Positions 34,389 through 46,277 of a stretch of 64,000 bases of DNA are shown in pieces. Made by a program: the position numbers and the translations under genes. Source of the stretch: Pseudonocardia broussonetiae. GTDB taxonomy: Bacteria > Actinomycetota > Actinomycetes > Mycobacteriales > Pseudonocardiaceae. Each line of letters begins with the position of its first letter. Position 1 is the first letter of the stretch. Under the pieces are notes generated by a model. The model saw only the letters and a list, made by a program, of their open reading frames with translations. It made no database searches and had not been told where the DNA came from. The stretch is from contig NZ_CP053564.1 in assembly GCF_013155125.1 (NCBI RefSeq), positions 5,525,501-5,589,500 on the forward strand, read 5' to 3'.

Positions 34389-34460
34389 CACGCCTCCTCC
34401 CGCCACCGAGCGTCGACCCGCGACGGTCCGGGCGGGAGGGGCCGGGAGGCCGCAGCAGCA

Positions 34461-34474
34461 GGGTCGTCCGACCC
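34461..34474. promoter_or_regulatory. DosR-type box, divergent Usp A / CBS
   Basis: GGGTCGTCCGACCC: perfect fit to GGGNC-N4-GNCCC, with outer symmetry AGGGTC/GACCCT. Lies 73 bp from the Usp A start and 65 bp from the CBS start. Confidence 0.75.
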
Positions 34475-34539
34475 TGCCCCACGTGTCGCCCGCGCGACAC
34501 GCTGACACCGACACACGCACCGCACACCGGAGGCGCACC

Positions 34540-34977
34540 ATGTCCACCCGACTGCACGACGGGCGCGTCGCCCCGCCCGAGACCCTCGACGACGACCCGC
34601 GGATCGCGGCGCTGATGACCGCCCGCGTCGTCGCGATCACGCCCGACGCGCCGCTGCACACGGCGCTGCGCCTCATGGCCGCCGAGCAGCTGCGCCACCT
34701 TCCCGTCGTCGACGGGGAGTGCTGCCTCGGGATGGTGGGTGAGACCGACCTCGTGCACGCCGTCGCCGTGGGCGGACCACCACTGGTCGGCACGCTCGCG
34801 CGCCCGGTGCCGGCCCTGCCGTCGACCGCCCACCGGTCCACCGCGGCGCGGACGATGGTGGCGGCGGGCACCGACGCCGTGCTCGTCATGGAGCACGAGC
34901 GGCTGGTCGGGATCCTCACCGCGACCGACCTGGTGGTCTCCCTCGCCGACGCGGCCGGTCCCGCGGGCGCCCGGTGA
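34540..34977 (+). CDS. CBS-domain pair protein
   Basis: 145 aa from ATG 34540, CGGAGGCG upstream. Two CBS motifs: LMTARVVAITPDAPLHTALR ... LRHLPVVDGECCLGMVGETD, and ALPSTAHRSTAARTMVAAG ... VLVMEHERLVGILTATDL. Small Bateman modules bind adenosine nucleotides. Overlaps the kinase start as GTGA. Confidence 0.88.
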   Translation: MSTRLHDGRVAPPETLDDDPRIAALMTARVVAITPDAPLHTALRLMAAEQLRHLPVVDGECCLGMVGETDLVHAVAVGGPPLVGTLARPVPALPSTAHRSTAARTMVAAGTDAVLVMEHERLVGILTATDLVVSLADAAGPAGAR

Positions 34978-36433
34978 CCCCACCGGCCGCGGACCGCGAG
35001 ACGCACGTCGGGGTCGTCGTGCTCGTCGGTGACCGGGCGTACAAGGCGAAGAAGCCCCTGCGCACGGCGTTCCTCGACTTCAGCACCCCCCGCCGCCGGC
35101 TCGACGCGCTGCAGCGCGAGCTCGACCTCAACCGGCGCGTCGCCCCCGACGTGTACCTGGGCATCGCCCGGCTCACCGGACCGGGCCCCGCCGAGCGGAC
35201 TGCGGACGGCGGCGAGCCCGTGCTCGTGATGCGCCGGATGCCCGACGAACGCCGGCTGGCCGAGCGGGTGCGCTCCGGCGCCGACGTCGGAGGCGACCTC
35301 CGGGCCGTGGCCCGGCTGCTCGCCGCGTTCCACGCCCGCGCCGAGCGCAGCGCCGCCATCGACGCCGACGGCGGTGCCGCGGCGCTCACCACCCGGTGGA
35401 CGGCCAACCTGGCCGAGCTGGTCCCCTACCGCGGCCGGGTGCTCACCCCGGAGGTCGTCGACGGCATCGGGGAGCGGGTGCACCGCTTCCTCGCCGGCCG
35501 CGGGCCGCTGCTCGCCGACCGGGTCGCACAGCACCGCATCGTCGACGGGCACGGCGACCTCATCGCCGATGACGTGTTCTGCCTCGACGACGGCCCGCGG
35601 GTGCTGGACTGCCTGGAGTTCGACGACCGGCTGCGGCACGTCGACGGGCTCGACGACGCCGCGTTCCTCGCCATGGACCTGGAGCACCTCGGCCGCCCGG
35701 ACCTCGCCGCGGTCTTCCTCGACGACTACGCCGAGTTCTCCGGTGACCCGGCGCCCACTGCGCTGCGCCACCACTACGTGGCCTACCGGGCCGTCGTGCG
35801 GGCCAAGGTCGCCTGCCTGCGCCACGACCAGGGCGACCCCGGCGCCGCGACGGACGCGGTCGCGCACGCCGCGCTGGCGCTCCACCGTCTCCGCACGGGC
35901 GAGGTGCGGCTCGTGCTGGTGGGCGGGCTGCCGGGCACCGGGAAGACCACCCTGGCGCACGGGCTCGCCGACCGGTTCGGCGCCGTGGTGCTCTCCAGCG
36001 ACCGCATCCGCAAGGAGCTCGCCGGCCTGGATCCGGAGAGTCCGGCGGCGGCGGCGTTCGGGGGCGGGCTCTACCGCGCCGAGCACACGGACCGGGTCTA
36101 CGCCGAGCTGCTGCGCCGGGCGCAGGCCCTGCTCGCGCGCGGCGAGTCGGTGGTGCTCGACGCCTCGTGGACCGCGGCGCGCCACCGCGACCGGGCCGAC
36201 GCCGTGGCCCGGCGCGCCGCCGCCCCGCTGATCGCCCTGCTGTGCAGCGCGCAGCAGGTGCTGGCCCGCCGGCGCATCCTCGAGCGGACCGGTGGTCCGT
36301 CCGACGCCACTCCGCGGTCGCCGACGCGATGGCCGCGGTCGCCGACCCCTGGCCCGACGCGGTGGTGGTGCCGACCTCGTCCGGGCCGGCCGCCGCGCTG
36401 GACCGGGCGAGTTCGGCCTGGCAGGAGCGCTGA
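34974..36433 (+). pseudogene. Rv2004c-type APH/ATPase fusion protein, frameshifted near the C-terminus
   Basis: GTG 34974 opens VTPPAADRETHVGVVVLVGDRAYKAK-type sequence. N-terminal aminoglycoside-phosphotransferase-like domain (IVDGHGDLIADDVFCL, LDCLEFDDRLRHVDGLDDAA) and C-terminal P-loop ATPase (LVLVGGLPGTGKTTLAHGL, VVLSSDRIRKELAGL). At about 36309-36316 (GCCACTCC^GCGGTC) the homologous reading continues in another frame, AVADAMAAVADPWPDAVVV ... SAWQER, stop 36431-36433. One lost base explains it; otherwise the frame runs on with nonsense to 36509, over the dosR start. Rv2004c is a known DosR regulon member in M. tuberculosis. Confidence 0.8.
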
Positions 36434-36434
36434 C

Positions 36435-36448
36435 GGGCCGAAGGTCCC
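36435..36448. promoter_or_regulatory. DosR-type box upstream of dosR
   Basis: GGGCCGAAGGTCCC, perfect to pattern, reverse complement GGGACCTTCGGCCC identical to the box at 45900. A half-site GGGACGGGCC follows at 36452. Implies autoregulation. Confidence 0.8.
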
Positions 36449-36493
36449 GGCGGGACGGGCCGCACGGCGCTGCGCCGACCGCGGTTGCGACGC

Positions 36494-36499
36494 TACCGT
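36494..36499 (+). promoter_or_regulatory. dosR -10 element
   Basis: TACCGT six bases before the GTG start, no ribosome site, thus probably a leaderless transcript; the box above lies about 45 bp further up. Confidence 0.45.
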
Positions 36500-36505
36500 C
36501 GAGCC

Positions 36506-37156
36506 GTGACCATCAGCGTGTTCCTGCTCGACGACCACGAGATCGTCCGTCGCGGCATCGCCGGGCTGCTGGAGGGCGAGGACGACATCGTCGTCGTCGG
36601 CGAGGCCGGCACGGCCGCGCAGGCCATGGCCCGGATCCCGGCGCTGCGGCCCGACGTCGCGATCCTCGACGTGCGCCTGCCCGACGGGGAGGGCGTCTCG
36701 GTCTGCCGCGACGTCCGCGCCGCCGTCGACCCGCCGCCCGCGTGCCTGATGCTCACCTCCTACTCCGACGACGAGGCGCTCTTCGGCGCGATCATGGCCG
36801 GGGCGTCGGGCTACCTGCTCAAGCAGGTCGCCGGCATCGACCTGGTCGGGGCGGTGCGCACCGTCGCCGCGGGCGGGTCGCTGCTCGACCCCCGCGCCAC
36901 CTCGGTGGTGCTCGACCGGCTGCGCAAGGGCGAGGAGCCCGAGGACCCGCGCTACGCCTCGCTGAGCCCGCAGGAGCAGCGCATCCTCGCCCTCATCGCC
37001 GACGGCATGACCAACCGCCAGATCGGCGCCGAGCTGTTCCTCGCCGAGAAGACGGTCAAGAACTACGTCTCCTCCCTGCTGCACAAGCTCGGGTTCGCCC
37101 GGCGCACCGAGGCCGCGGTGTACGCCGCGGAGCACCGGCGGGAGCGCGGCCGGTAG
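36506..37156 (+). CDS. dosR: DosR/DevR-type NarL-family response regulator
   Basis: 216 aa, the same length as mycobacterial DosR. Receiver: VFLLDDHEIVRRGIAGLL (acidic pair Asp9/Asp10), phospho-acceptor Asp55 in AILDVRLPDGEG, LMLTSYSDDEA, and GYLLKQ. C-terminal HTH: LSPQEQRILALIADGMTNRQ ... EKTVKNYVSSLLHKLG, then ARRTEAAVYA, where the Thr matches the DosR Thr involved in activation. Controls the hypoxia regulon and should bind GGGNC-N4-GNCCC. Stop is 34 bp from the convergent dosS stop. Confidence 0.93.
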   Translation: MTISVFLLDDHEIVRRGIAGLLEGEDDIVVVGEAGTAAQAMARIPALRPDVAILDVRLPDGEGVSVCRDVRAAVDPPPACLMLTSYSDDEALFGAIMAGASGYLLKQVAGIDLVGAVRTVAAGGSLLDPRATSVVLDRLRKGEEPEDPRYASLSPQEQRILALIADGMTNRQIGAELFLAEKTVKNYVSSLLHKLGFARRTEAAVYAAEHRRERGR

Positions 37157-37190
37157 TGGCGGGCGGCCCCGGGTTCACGGCGGCGCGGGA

Positions 37191-40112
<2,922 letters not shown>

Positions 40113-40199
40113 TGCTCACGTGCGGGCGACGACCACCGAGGGGCCGACCGGACGGACGCTCCTGCCCCGGCGCCGGCTCGGCCGGTCCGACCTGCGGGT

Positions 40200-40630
40200 G
40201 TGAACGTGCGGCCCCGTGGGGGGCGCACACGACATCCCCCCGACGCGGATCCCGATGATGCCTCCCCCACCGCCCGGCCCGCCGACGGGCTGACCGCCGA
40301 ACAGGCGCGCGCTCGGCTCGCCGCAGACGGACCGGTTCTTCGCGCTCCTGGTGTGGGTCGCCGCGCCGGGCCGGCCGGGCTCGGTGGGATGCCCCGGCTG
40401 GGCATCGCCATCGCCGTGGTCGTCGTCGTGAACGGGGCGTTCGCCTTCCTGCAGGAGTACCGGGGCCGACCGGGCCGGGCAGCGACTGCGGGAGCTGCTG
40501 CCGCTGCGGGTGACGGTGCTGCGCGACGGTGAGCGCTGCGAGGTGGCGGCCGCCGAGCTGGTCCGCAACGACCTCGTGCTGCTGACCGCGGGCGACCGCA
40601 TCTGCGCCGACCACCGGCTTGAGCACGTCG
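40200..40630 (+). pseudogene. Remnant of a cation-transporting P-type ATPase
   Basis: Homology is spread over frames: ADGLTAEQARARLAADGP, then FFALLVWVA in another frame, LGIAIAVVVVVNGAFAFLQE, then LRELLPLRVTVLRDGERCEV and LVLLTAGDRICADHRLEHVD. These are the N-terminal ~200 residues of a P2-type ATPase; the phosphorylation (DKTGT) and nucleotide domains are gone. The sequence joins directly to a headless Usp gene at about 40630. In M. tuberculosis the DosR regulon includes ctpF, a likely functional counterpart. Confidence 0.75.
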
Positions 40631-41437
40631 ACGCCCTCGCGGCAGGCGGTGGGGTGGGCGGCCGCGGAGGCGCGCGTGCGCGGGGCGGGGCTGCGGATCG
40701 TGCACGCCGCCCCCTACGCCTCGACCCGGCCCGGGCAGCAGCGCGCCGCGGCGATCCTCGGCCGCGCGTTCACCGTCGCCCGACAGCACGAGCCGCACGT
40801 GCGGACCGTCACCGCACGCAGCGACCAGGACGCCGTGACCGCACTGGCCGAGGCCTCGCGAGGTGCCGACCTGCTGGTCGTGGGTCGGCTCTCCGGGCAC
40901 ACCGGCGACACCGTCGTGCCGTCGCTGGCCCCGGCCATCGCGGTGGCGGCGCACTGCCCGGTCACCGTCGTGCGCACCGGGCCGGGCCCCGTGCACGCCG
41001 TGGACCGGCCCGTGGTGGCCGGTGTGCAGCAGGCCGAGGAGGACGCCCCGGTGCTGGAGGAGGCGTTCGCCGACGCAGGGCGCCACGGGTGCCCGCTGGT
41101 CGTGCTGCACGCGCGCGGCCCCGTCGGTGGCGGTGACACCCCGGCCGCCCTGGACCGCGCTCTGGACCCCTGGCGGCAGCGGTACCCGGACGTGCCGGTG
41201 CAGGTCCGCACCGGCGACGGCGGGGCCGCGGCGGAGCTGCTGCACCTCTCCGTCGGCGCGCGGACGGTGGTGGTGGGCACCCGGGGCCGCGGCGCGGCGG
41301 CCGCCGCGGTGCTCGGGTCCACGAGCCGCACGCTCCTCCAGCACGCCGACTGCCCGGTGACGGTCGTCCACCGGACGGGGACCGATCGGGCGACGGCGCC
41401 GCGGGACCGGGCCGCGAGCGGCACGGGAACGGTGTGA
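40619..41437 (+). CDS. Tandem Usp protein lacking its first strand, joined to the ATPase remnant
   Basis: 272 codons from TTG 40619, without a ribosome site. The recognisable protein starts at RQAVGWAAAEARVRGAGLRI; the expected VVVGVDGS first strand is missing, replaced by ATPase-derived DNA. Domain 1 ADLLVVGRLSGHTGDTVVPS is atypical; domain 2 ARTVVVGTRGRGAAAAAVLG keeps the nucleotide motif. Probably a deletion joint that removed the ATPase 3' part and the Usp 5' end. Expression uncertain; may be a pseudogene. Confidence 0.6.
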   Translation: MSTSTPSRQAVGWAAAEARVRGAGLRIVHAAPYASTRPGQQRAAAILGRAFTVARQHEPHVRTVTARSDQDAVTALAEASRGADLLVVGRLSGHTGDTVVPSLAPAIAVAAHCPVTVVRTGPGPVHAVDRPVVAGVQQAEEDAPVLEEAFADAGRHGCPLVVLHARGPVGGGDTPAALDRALDPWRQRYPDVPVQVRTGDGGAAAELLHLSVGARTVVVGTRGRGAAAAAVLGSTSRTLLQHADCPVTVVHRTGTDRATAPRDRAASGTGTV

Positions 41438-41775
41438 TGGCTCGCGCAGCGGCGCACGGACGGGCGGCTGGTCGCCGGCGACACCGGGGGGAGGGGCGCC
41501 ACGGCGACCTGCTCGTCGTCCCGCCCTGGTCCCACCGCCTGCCGGTCGGCGGATCGACGAGGCGGCGCTGCTGCGGGCGGTCCGCCCGCGGGGCTGGCGC
41601 GGGCGCATGCGCCGCCGGGTGGTCGAACGAGAACGGAGCGGCGGCACGCTCCCGTCGAATGAGAAACGCCGCACCGGTGTTCCCGTGCACCGGAACAGCC
41701 GATTGACCCTGCGGGTCGACCGGCGGACGGTCGGCGCTGCTCCGCCCCCGTGCGTTCACCCCGTGAGGAGAGGCC
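41438..41775. other. 338-bp gap before the amine oxidase gene
   Basis: Short stretches on the plus strand look coding but in different frames (GDLLVVPPWSHRLP; DEAALLRAVRPRGWRGRMRR), so another eroded gene is possible. Near the right end GACCCTGCGGGTC is palindromic and CACCGG is repeated. No clear promoter for the oxidase. Confidence 0.4.
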
Positions 41776-43734
41776 ATGACCACGTTGGAAGCCCGGCCGG
41801 GGACCACCCACCCGCTGGAGATGACCACCACCGCCGAGGTCGACCGCGTCCGCGAGGCGCTGGCCGCGGCGGGCCTGCTGGGCGAGACCGTCCGCTTCGC
41901 GTTCTTCGCGCCGGAGGAGCCGCCCAAGGACGCCGTGCTGGCCCACCGCGACGGCCAGGAGGTCGACCGTCGGTTCCGCGCCGTCCTGCTCGACCTGGCC
42001 ACCGGCCGCTCGTGGGACACCGTGGTGTCGGCGACGCGCGGCGAGGTCGACTCCTCCCGCGAGCTCGACCCGCCCCGTGACGGCCAGCCCCCGATCATCG
42101 ACGCCGAGTTCGAGGTGATCGAGGACGTCCTCAACGCCGACGAGCGCTGGCTCGAGGCGCTGCGCCGCCGCGGAATCGAGCCCGCGGAGGTGCGGGCGGT
42201 ACCGCTCTCGGCGGGCGTCTACGACCACCCCGAGGAGGTCGGCCGCCGCATCGTGCGCGCGTTCGGCTTCCACCAGGCCCACGAGAAGCAGAACCCGTGG
42301 GCGCACCCCATCGACGGGATCGTCGCCTACATCGACCTCACCGACCGGAAGGTCACGCGGCTGGTCGACGTCGCGGACATGCCCGTCCCCGCGGCGCAGG
42401 GCGACTTCGACGACCCCGCCGTGCAGGGCCCTCCGATGGACCTCAAGCCCATCGAGATCACCCAGCCCGAGGGCCGCAGCTTCACCGTCGAGGGCAACCG
42501 CGTCCGCTGGGGCAAGTGGGACCTGCGCTACGGGTTCAACGAGCGCGAGGGCCTGACCCTGCACCAGATCGCCTTCGACGGCCGCCCGATCGTCTACCGC
42601 GCCTCGGTCGCCGAGATGGTCGTGCCCTACGCCGACCCGTCGCCGGTCCGCTTCTGGCAGAACTACTTCGACTGCGGCGAGTACATGTTCGCCCGCTACG
42701 CCGACTCCCTGGAACTGGGCTGCGACTGCCTCGGCGACATCCACTACACCGACGCCGTCATCGCCGACGACCTCGGCCGCCCCAAGACGATCCGCAACGC
42801 CATCTGCATGCACGAGGAGGACTACGGCGTCCTCTGGAAGCACTCCGACCTGTTCACCAACAGCCGCGAGGTGCGCCGCCAGCGCCGCCTGGTCATCTCG
42901 TTCTTCACCCCGATCGGCAACTACGACTACGGCTTCTACTGGTACCTCTACCTCGACGGCACCATCCAGCTCGAGGTCAAGGCCACCGGCCTGGTGTTCA
43001 CCGCCGCCTACCCCGAGGGCGGCAACGAGTACGCCACGGAGGTCGCGCCCGGTCTCGGCGCCCCGTTCCACCAGCACCTGTTCTCCGCCCGGCTGGACAT
43101 GACCGTCGACGGCGTGCGCAACGCCGTGGACGAGGTCCAGGCCGAGCGGGTGCCGATGGGCGAGGGCAACCCCTACGGCAACGCCTTCCGCAAGCGCACC
43201 ACCCGGCTCACCACCGAGTCGTCCGCGCAGCGCAAGGCGGACGGGTCGGTCGTGCGGACCTGGCACATCGTGAACCCGGAGCGGACCAACGCGATGGGCC
43301 AGAACGTCGGCTACGCGCTGATCCCGGAGTCGAAGGCGACGCTGTTCGCCGACGAGGCGTCCTCGATCCACGCCCGCGCCACGTTCGCGACGAACCACCT
43401 CTGGGTGACCCGCTACGACCCCGCCGAGCGCTACCCGGCGGGCGACTTCGTCAACCAGAACGCGGGCGGCGCCGGACTCCCGGCCTGGGTGCAGGCCGAC
43501 CGCGCCGTCGACGGCGAGGACGTCGTCGTCTGGCACACCTTCGGGACCACGCACTTCCCGCGGCCCGAGGACTTCCCGGTGATGCCGGTCGACTACACCG
43601 GGTTCACCCTCAAGCCGGTCGGCTTCTTCGACCGCAACCCCGCGCTCGACGTGCCCGCGACCGGCGGCGCGCACTGCTCGTCGCACGTCGAGGTGCACGG
43701 TCCCGCCAAGGAGGGCACCACCGATGGCCACTGA
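41776..43734 (+). CDS. Copper/topaquinone primary amine oxidase
   Basis: 652 aa from ATG 41776, GAGGAGAG upstream. Catalytic base Asp299 in QNYFDCGEYM, cofactor precursor Tyr383 in TPIGNYDYGF, copper ligands His432 and His434 in PFHQHLFSARLDM, third His in TTHFPRPEDFPVMP. Numbering agrees almost residue for residue with the Arthrobacter globiformis enzyme family. Oxidises primary amines to aldehydes with hydrogen peroxide and ammonia release. Overlaps the permease gene by 11 bp, so uptake and oxidation of an amine are coupled. Confidence 0.95.
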   Translation: MTTLEARPGTTHPLEMTTTAEVDRVREALAAAGLLGETVRFAFFAPEEPPKDAVLAHRDGQEVDRRFRAVLLDLATGRSWDTVVSATRGEVDSSRELDPPRDGQPPIIDAEFEVIEDVLNADERWLEALRRRGIEPAEVRAVPLSAGVYDHPEEVGRRIVRAFGFHQAHEKQNPWAHPIDGIVAYIDLTDRKVTRLVDVADMPVPAAQGDFDDPAVQGPPMDLKPIEITQPEGRSFTVEGNRVRWGKWDLRYGFNEREGLTLHQIAFDGRPIVYRASVAEMVVPYADPSPVRFWQNYFDCGEYMFARYADSLELGCDCLGDIHYTDAVIADDLGRPKTIRNAICMHEEDYGVLWKHSDLFTNSREVRRQRRLVISFFTPIGNYDYGFYWYLYLDGTIQLEVKATGLVFTAAYPEGGNEYATEVAPGLGAPFHQHLFSARLDMTVDGVRNAVDEVQAERVPMGEGNPYGNAFRKRTTRLTTESSAQRKADGSVVRTWHIVNPERTNAMGQNVGYALIPESKATLFADEASSIHARATFATNHLWVTRYDPAERYPAGDFVNQNAGGAGLPAWVQADRAVDGEDVVVWHTFGTTHFPRPEDFPVMPVDYTGFTLKPVGFFDRNPALDVPATGGAHCSSHVEVHGPAKEGTTDGH

Positions 43735-45274
43735 CGCCTCGTCCGCCGCGACCGGCAGCGGCGGCAGCTCAGCCCCCGGCTCGGGCGGCTTCCACCGCAC
43801 GCTCGGCCTGCCCGACGTCATCGCCCAGGGCCTGTCGGTCATCGCCCCGGCGATGTCGGGGGCCTTCCTCACCTACCTGGCCTCCACGAAGGCGGGCGGC
43901 GCGACGCCGCTGGCGTACCTGCTCGGCACACTCGCGATGCTCGCCGTCGGCGGCACCGTGGCGATGTTCGCGCGCTCGCTGTCCTCGGCCGGGTCGATGT
44001 ACACCTACATCACCCGCGGCGCCAACCACGGCCTCGGCTTCCTCGGCGGCTGGTGCTACGCGGCGGCGTTCCTCGTGCTCGGCGGCGCCGTCCTGTGCGG
44101 CTTCGGGTTCTTCACCGCGAGCTTCGTCGAGCTGCTCACCGGCGCGGACCCGGACTGGTACTGGTTCTCGCTGGTCGGGCTCGTCGTCATCGCGCTGATG
44201 AGCATGTTCGACATCCAGGCCTCCACCCGCACCCAGCTCGTCATCCTCGCGCTGACGATGGCGGCGCTGGTCGTGACGGCCGTGGTCGTGATCGGCATCG
44301 GGTCGCCGGCGACGAGCGTCATCGACGGGACCACGCCGGTGGAGTCGGCCGGGCGGAGCTTCGACCTGTCGGCGTTCTGGCCGAGCGCGGCCGGGGTGAG
44401 CTGGACCGGCGTGCTGTTCGGCCTGTCCTTCGCGATGCTGTCGTTCACCGGCGCCGAGGCGAGCGCGGTGCTGTCGGAGGAGACCCGCGACCCGCGCCGC
44501 GCCGTCCCGCGCGCCGTCATCGGCTCGATCGTCGTGGCCGGCCTGTTCTACCTCGTCATCACCTACGCGACGGCCATCGGCTTCGGGGTGCAGCAGGCGA
44601 CGACGGACTGGCCCGCCTCGGTCGCCGGGCTGGCCGCCGTCGCGCCGAACGAGGCGTTCGCCGCGGTGGTGCTCGCCAGCGCCGCCCTGGCCAGCCTCTT
44701 CTGCGCGCTGGGCGTGCACATCGCGGTGTCCCGGGTGCTGTTCGCGATGGGCCGCGAGCGGGTGCTGCCCGCCCGCCTGGGCACCCTGCACCCCCGCTGG
44801 GGCACCCCGTGGCGGGCGATCGGCCTCGTGCTCACCGTGTGGGTGGTGCTGGCCGCGCTGTCGCTGCTGCTGACCAGCCGCGAGGGCCAGGTCGCACTCG
44901 CCGGCGGGGTGGACAACGGCCAGACCGGCGGGATCTTCCTGTTCACCTTCCTCGCCGGGATCGGCACGCCGCTGGTGATGGGCGTCTACCTGCTGCTCGG
45001 GGTCGCCGGCGTGATGCAGGGCAGGCGGACGGGCCGTCCGGCGTTCCAGGTGGTGGGCGCGCTCGCCGCCCTGGTCGGGGCGCTGGCCGTGTTCGGCGGC
45101 CTGTACTACTCGTTCGTGCCCGCCGCGCCCGGCGCCGAGATCCCCGTGCAGTACGCGATGGTGCCGTGGGTGTGCCTGGGCATCGTCGCCGTCGGCGCGG
45201 CCGTCGCGGTCTGGACGCGCCGCAGCCGGCAGGCGGTCTGGCAGGACATGGGACGGGTGTTCGACGAGGTGTAG
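43724..45274 (+). CDS. APC-superfamily amino acid/amine permease
   Basis: 516 aa from ATG 43724. Twelve or more hydrophobic helices; GLPDVIAQGLSVIAPAMSGA, SSAGSMYTYITRGANHGLGF and SFTGAEASAVLSEETRDPRR are typical APC regions. Likely imports the amine used by the oxidase, with which it is translationally coupled. A hairpin follows. Confidence 0.88.
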   Translation: MATDASSAATGSGGSSAPGSGGFHRTLGLPDVIAQGLSVIAPAMSGAFLTYLASTKAGGATPLAYLLGTLAMLAVGGTVAMFARSLSSAGSMYTYITRGANHGLGFLGGWCYAAAFLVLGGAVLCGFGFFTASFVELLTGADPDWYWFSLVGLVVIALMSMFDIQASTRTQLVILALTMAALVVTAVVVIGIGSPATSVIDGTTPVESAGRSFDLSAFWPSAAGVSWTGVLFGLSFAMLSFTGAEASAVLSEETRDPRRAVPRAVIGSIVVAGLFYLVITYATAIGFGVQQATTDWPASVAGLAAVAPNEAFAAVVLASAALASLFCALGVHIAVSRVLFAMGRERVLPARLGTLHPRWGTPWRAIGLVLTVWVVLAALSLLLTSREGQVALAGGVDNGQTGGIFLFTFLAGIGTPLVMGVYLLLGVAGVMQGRRTGRPAFQVVGALAALVGALAVFGGLYYSFVPAAPGAEIPVQYAMVPWVCLGIVAVGAAVAVWTRRSRQAVWQDMGRVFDEV

Positions 45275-45279
45275 GGCGG

Positions 45280-45303
45280 ACCGGGGCGCCCCTGCACCCC
45301 GGT
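45280..45303. terminator. Short hairpin between convergent genes
   Basis: ACCGGGG (45280-45286) and CCCCGGT (45297-45303), 10-nt loop, between permease and the convergent PPOX-fold gene. Confidence 0.5.
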
Positions 45304-45785
45304 CACCCCTCGGCCTCGGCCAGCCGACGGAGCGGAACCGCCGGGATGCGCACCAGCTCGCGTCCCGTGAGGACCTGGAGGGGGACGCACACGACGTGGT
45401 TGGACGCCAGCGGCGCCCAGGTGTCCAGGCCCAGACCGGACACCTGGGCGAGCCGTTGCGGGTCGACCACCTCGTAGGCCTCGCCGACACCGAGGACGCT
45501 CCAGCCGGTACGCGCCGCCGGGTCGATGTCGTCGACCTGGAACGCGACGACGGCACCCCGTGTCGCGGCGGCCACCTTGCCTGCGCTGGCCGTGCGGAAC
45601 AGCACCTCCTCGCCGTCGAGGACGTAGTTCACGGGCTGGGCCGCCGGTAGCGCGCCGTCGGTGAAGACGACGCGGCCGACGATGCCCCCGCGCAGCCGGC
45701 GCAGACAGGAGTGGCGGTCGAGCGTCCGGTACCCGGCGGCATCCGAACCCTCGGGAGGCACGTCCTGAGGCATGTCGTGACGCAT
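45303..45785 (-). CDS. Pyridoxamine 5'-phosphate oxidase-fold flavin/F420 protein
   Basis: 160 aa from ATG 45785. GGIVGRVVFTDGALPAAQPV, NYVLDGEEVLFRTASAGK, VVAFQVDDIDPAARTGWSVL: split-barrel PPOX family with an N-terminal helix SCLRRLRGG. Similar proteins occur in DosR regulons. An imperfect box (45822-45835) and a perfect box (45900-45913) lie upstream. Confidence 0.85.
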   Translation of the reverse strand: MRHDMPQDVPPEGSDAAGYRTLDRHSCLRRLRGGIVGRVVFTDGALPAAQPVNYVLDGEEVLFRTASAGKVAAATRGAVVAFQVDDIDPAARTGWSVLGVGEAYEVVDPQRLAQVSGLGLDTWAPLASNHVVCVPLQVLTGRELVRIPAVPLRRLAEAEG

Positions 45786-45821
45786 GCCACCAGCCTCGAC
45801 GCGACGGGCCGGGACGGAACA

Positions 45822-45835
45822 GGGCCGGAAGCCCT
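45822..45835. promoter_or_regulatory. Imperfect DosR-type box
   Basis: GGGCCGGAAGCCCT, one mismatch, 37 bp before the PPOX-fold start. Confidence 0.55.
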
Positions 45836-45899
45836 CTTGCGACGTCCGACGGTCCCGGACCGCCGCATCCCGGACACGCGTCGCACGAGGCGCCACCGC

Positions 45900-45913
45900 G
45901 GGACCTTCGGCCC
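45900..45913. promoter_or_regulatory. DosR-type box, divergent PPOX / helical-bundle gene
   Basis: GGGACCTTCGGCCC, perfect, followed by T as in the mycobacterial GGGACTTNNGNCCCT. 38 bp before the 75-aa gene on the plus strand. Confidence 0.8.
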
Positions 45914-45950
45914 TGCCGCCCCGCCCGGCGCGCGGGCAGGGTGGGGGGGC

Positions 45951-46178
45951 ATGCAGGACCGCGACACCTCACAGCTCCCCGACAGCGCCGGCCCGGTCAC
46001 CGGTGCCGTGCGGCGCCTGGCCGACGAGTTCGACGGCCGGGTACACCCCCGCACCCTGCGCCGGACCGTGCAGCGCGCCCGTCGCGACCTCGCCGGCGTG
46101 CCCGAGGGCGCGCTCCCCGAGCTGGTGGAGCGGCTGGCCCGGGAGCGCCTGCGCTCGGCACCCGCCGATCGCCGGTAG
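45951..46178 (+). CDS. Three-helix-bundle dimerisation-domain protein
   Basis: 75 aa from ATG 45951. VTGAVRRLADEFDGRVHPRT, VQRARRDLAGVPEGALPELV, ERLARERLRS: three amphipathic helices, as in small proteins so named in actinobacteria. No catalytic function expected. Directly behind a perfect box. Confidence 0.65.
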   Translation: MQDRDTSQLPDSAGPVTGAVRRLADEFDGRVHPRTLRRTVQRARRDLAGVPEGALPELVERLARERLRSAPADRR

Positions 46179-46277
46179 AGGTCTGGCCCGACGGCCCGGA
46201 GGAGGGCGGGACCGGCATCGTCGAGACGCGCGGTCACGATTCATCCTGGAGATCACCTGGCGGACGCGGACGGCTGC

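Noticed and set aside
41709..41721. GACCCTGCGGGTC as a DosR-type box for the amine oxidase
   Set aside because: It is palindromic but does not fit GGGNC-N4-GNCCC in half-site order or spacing.
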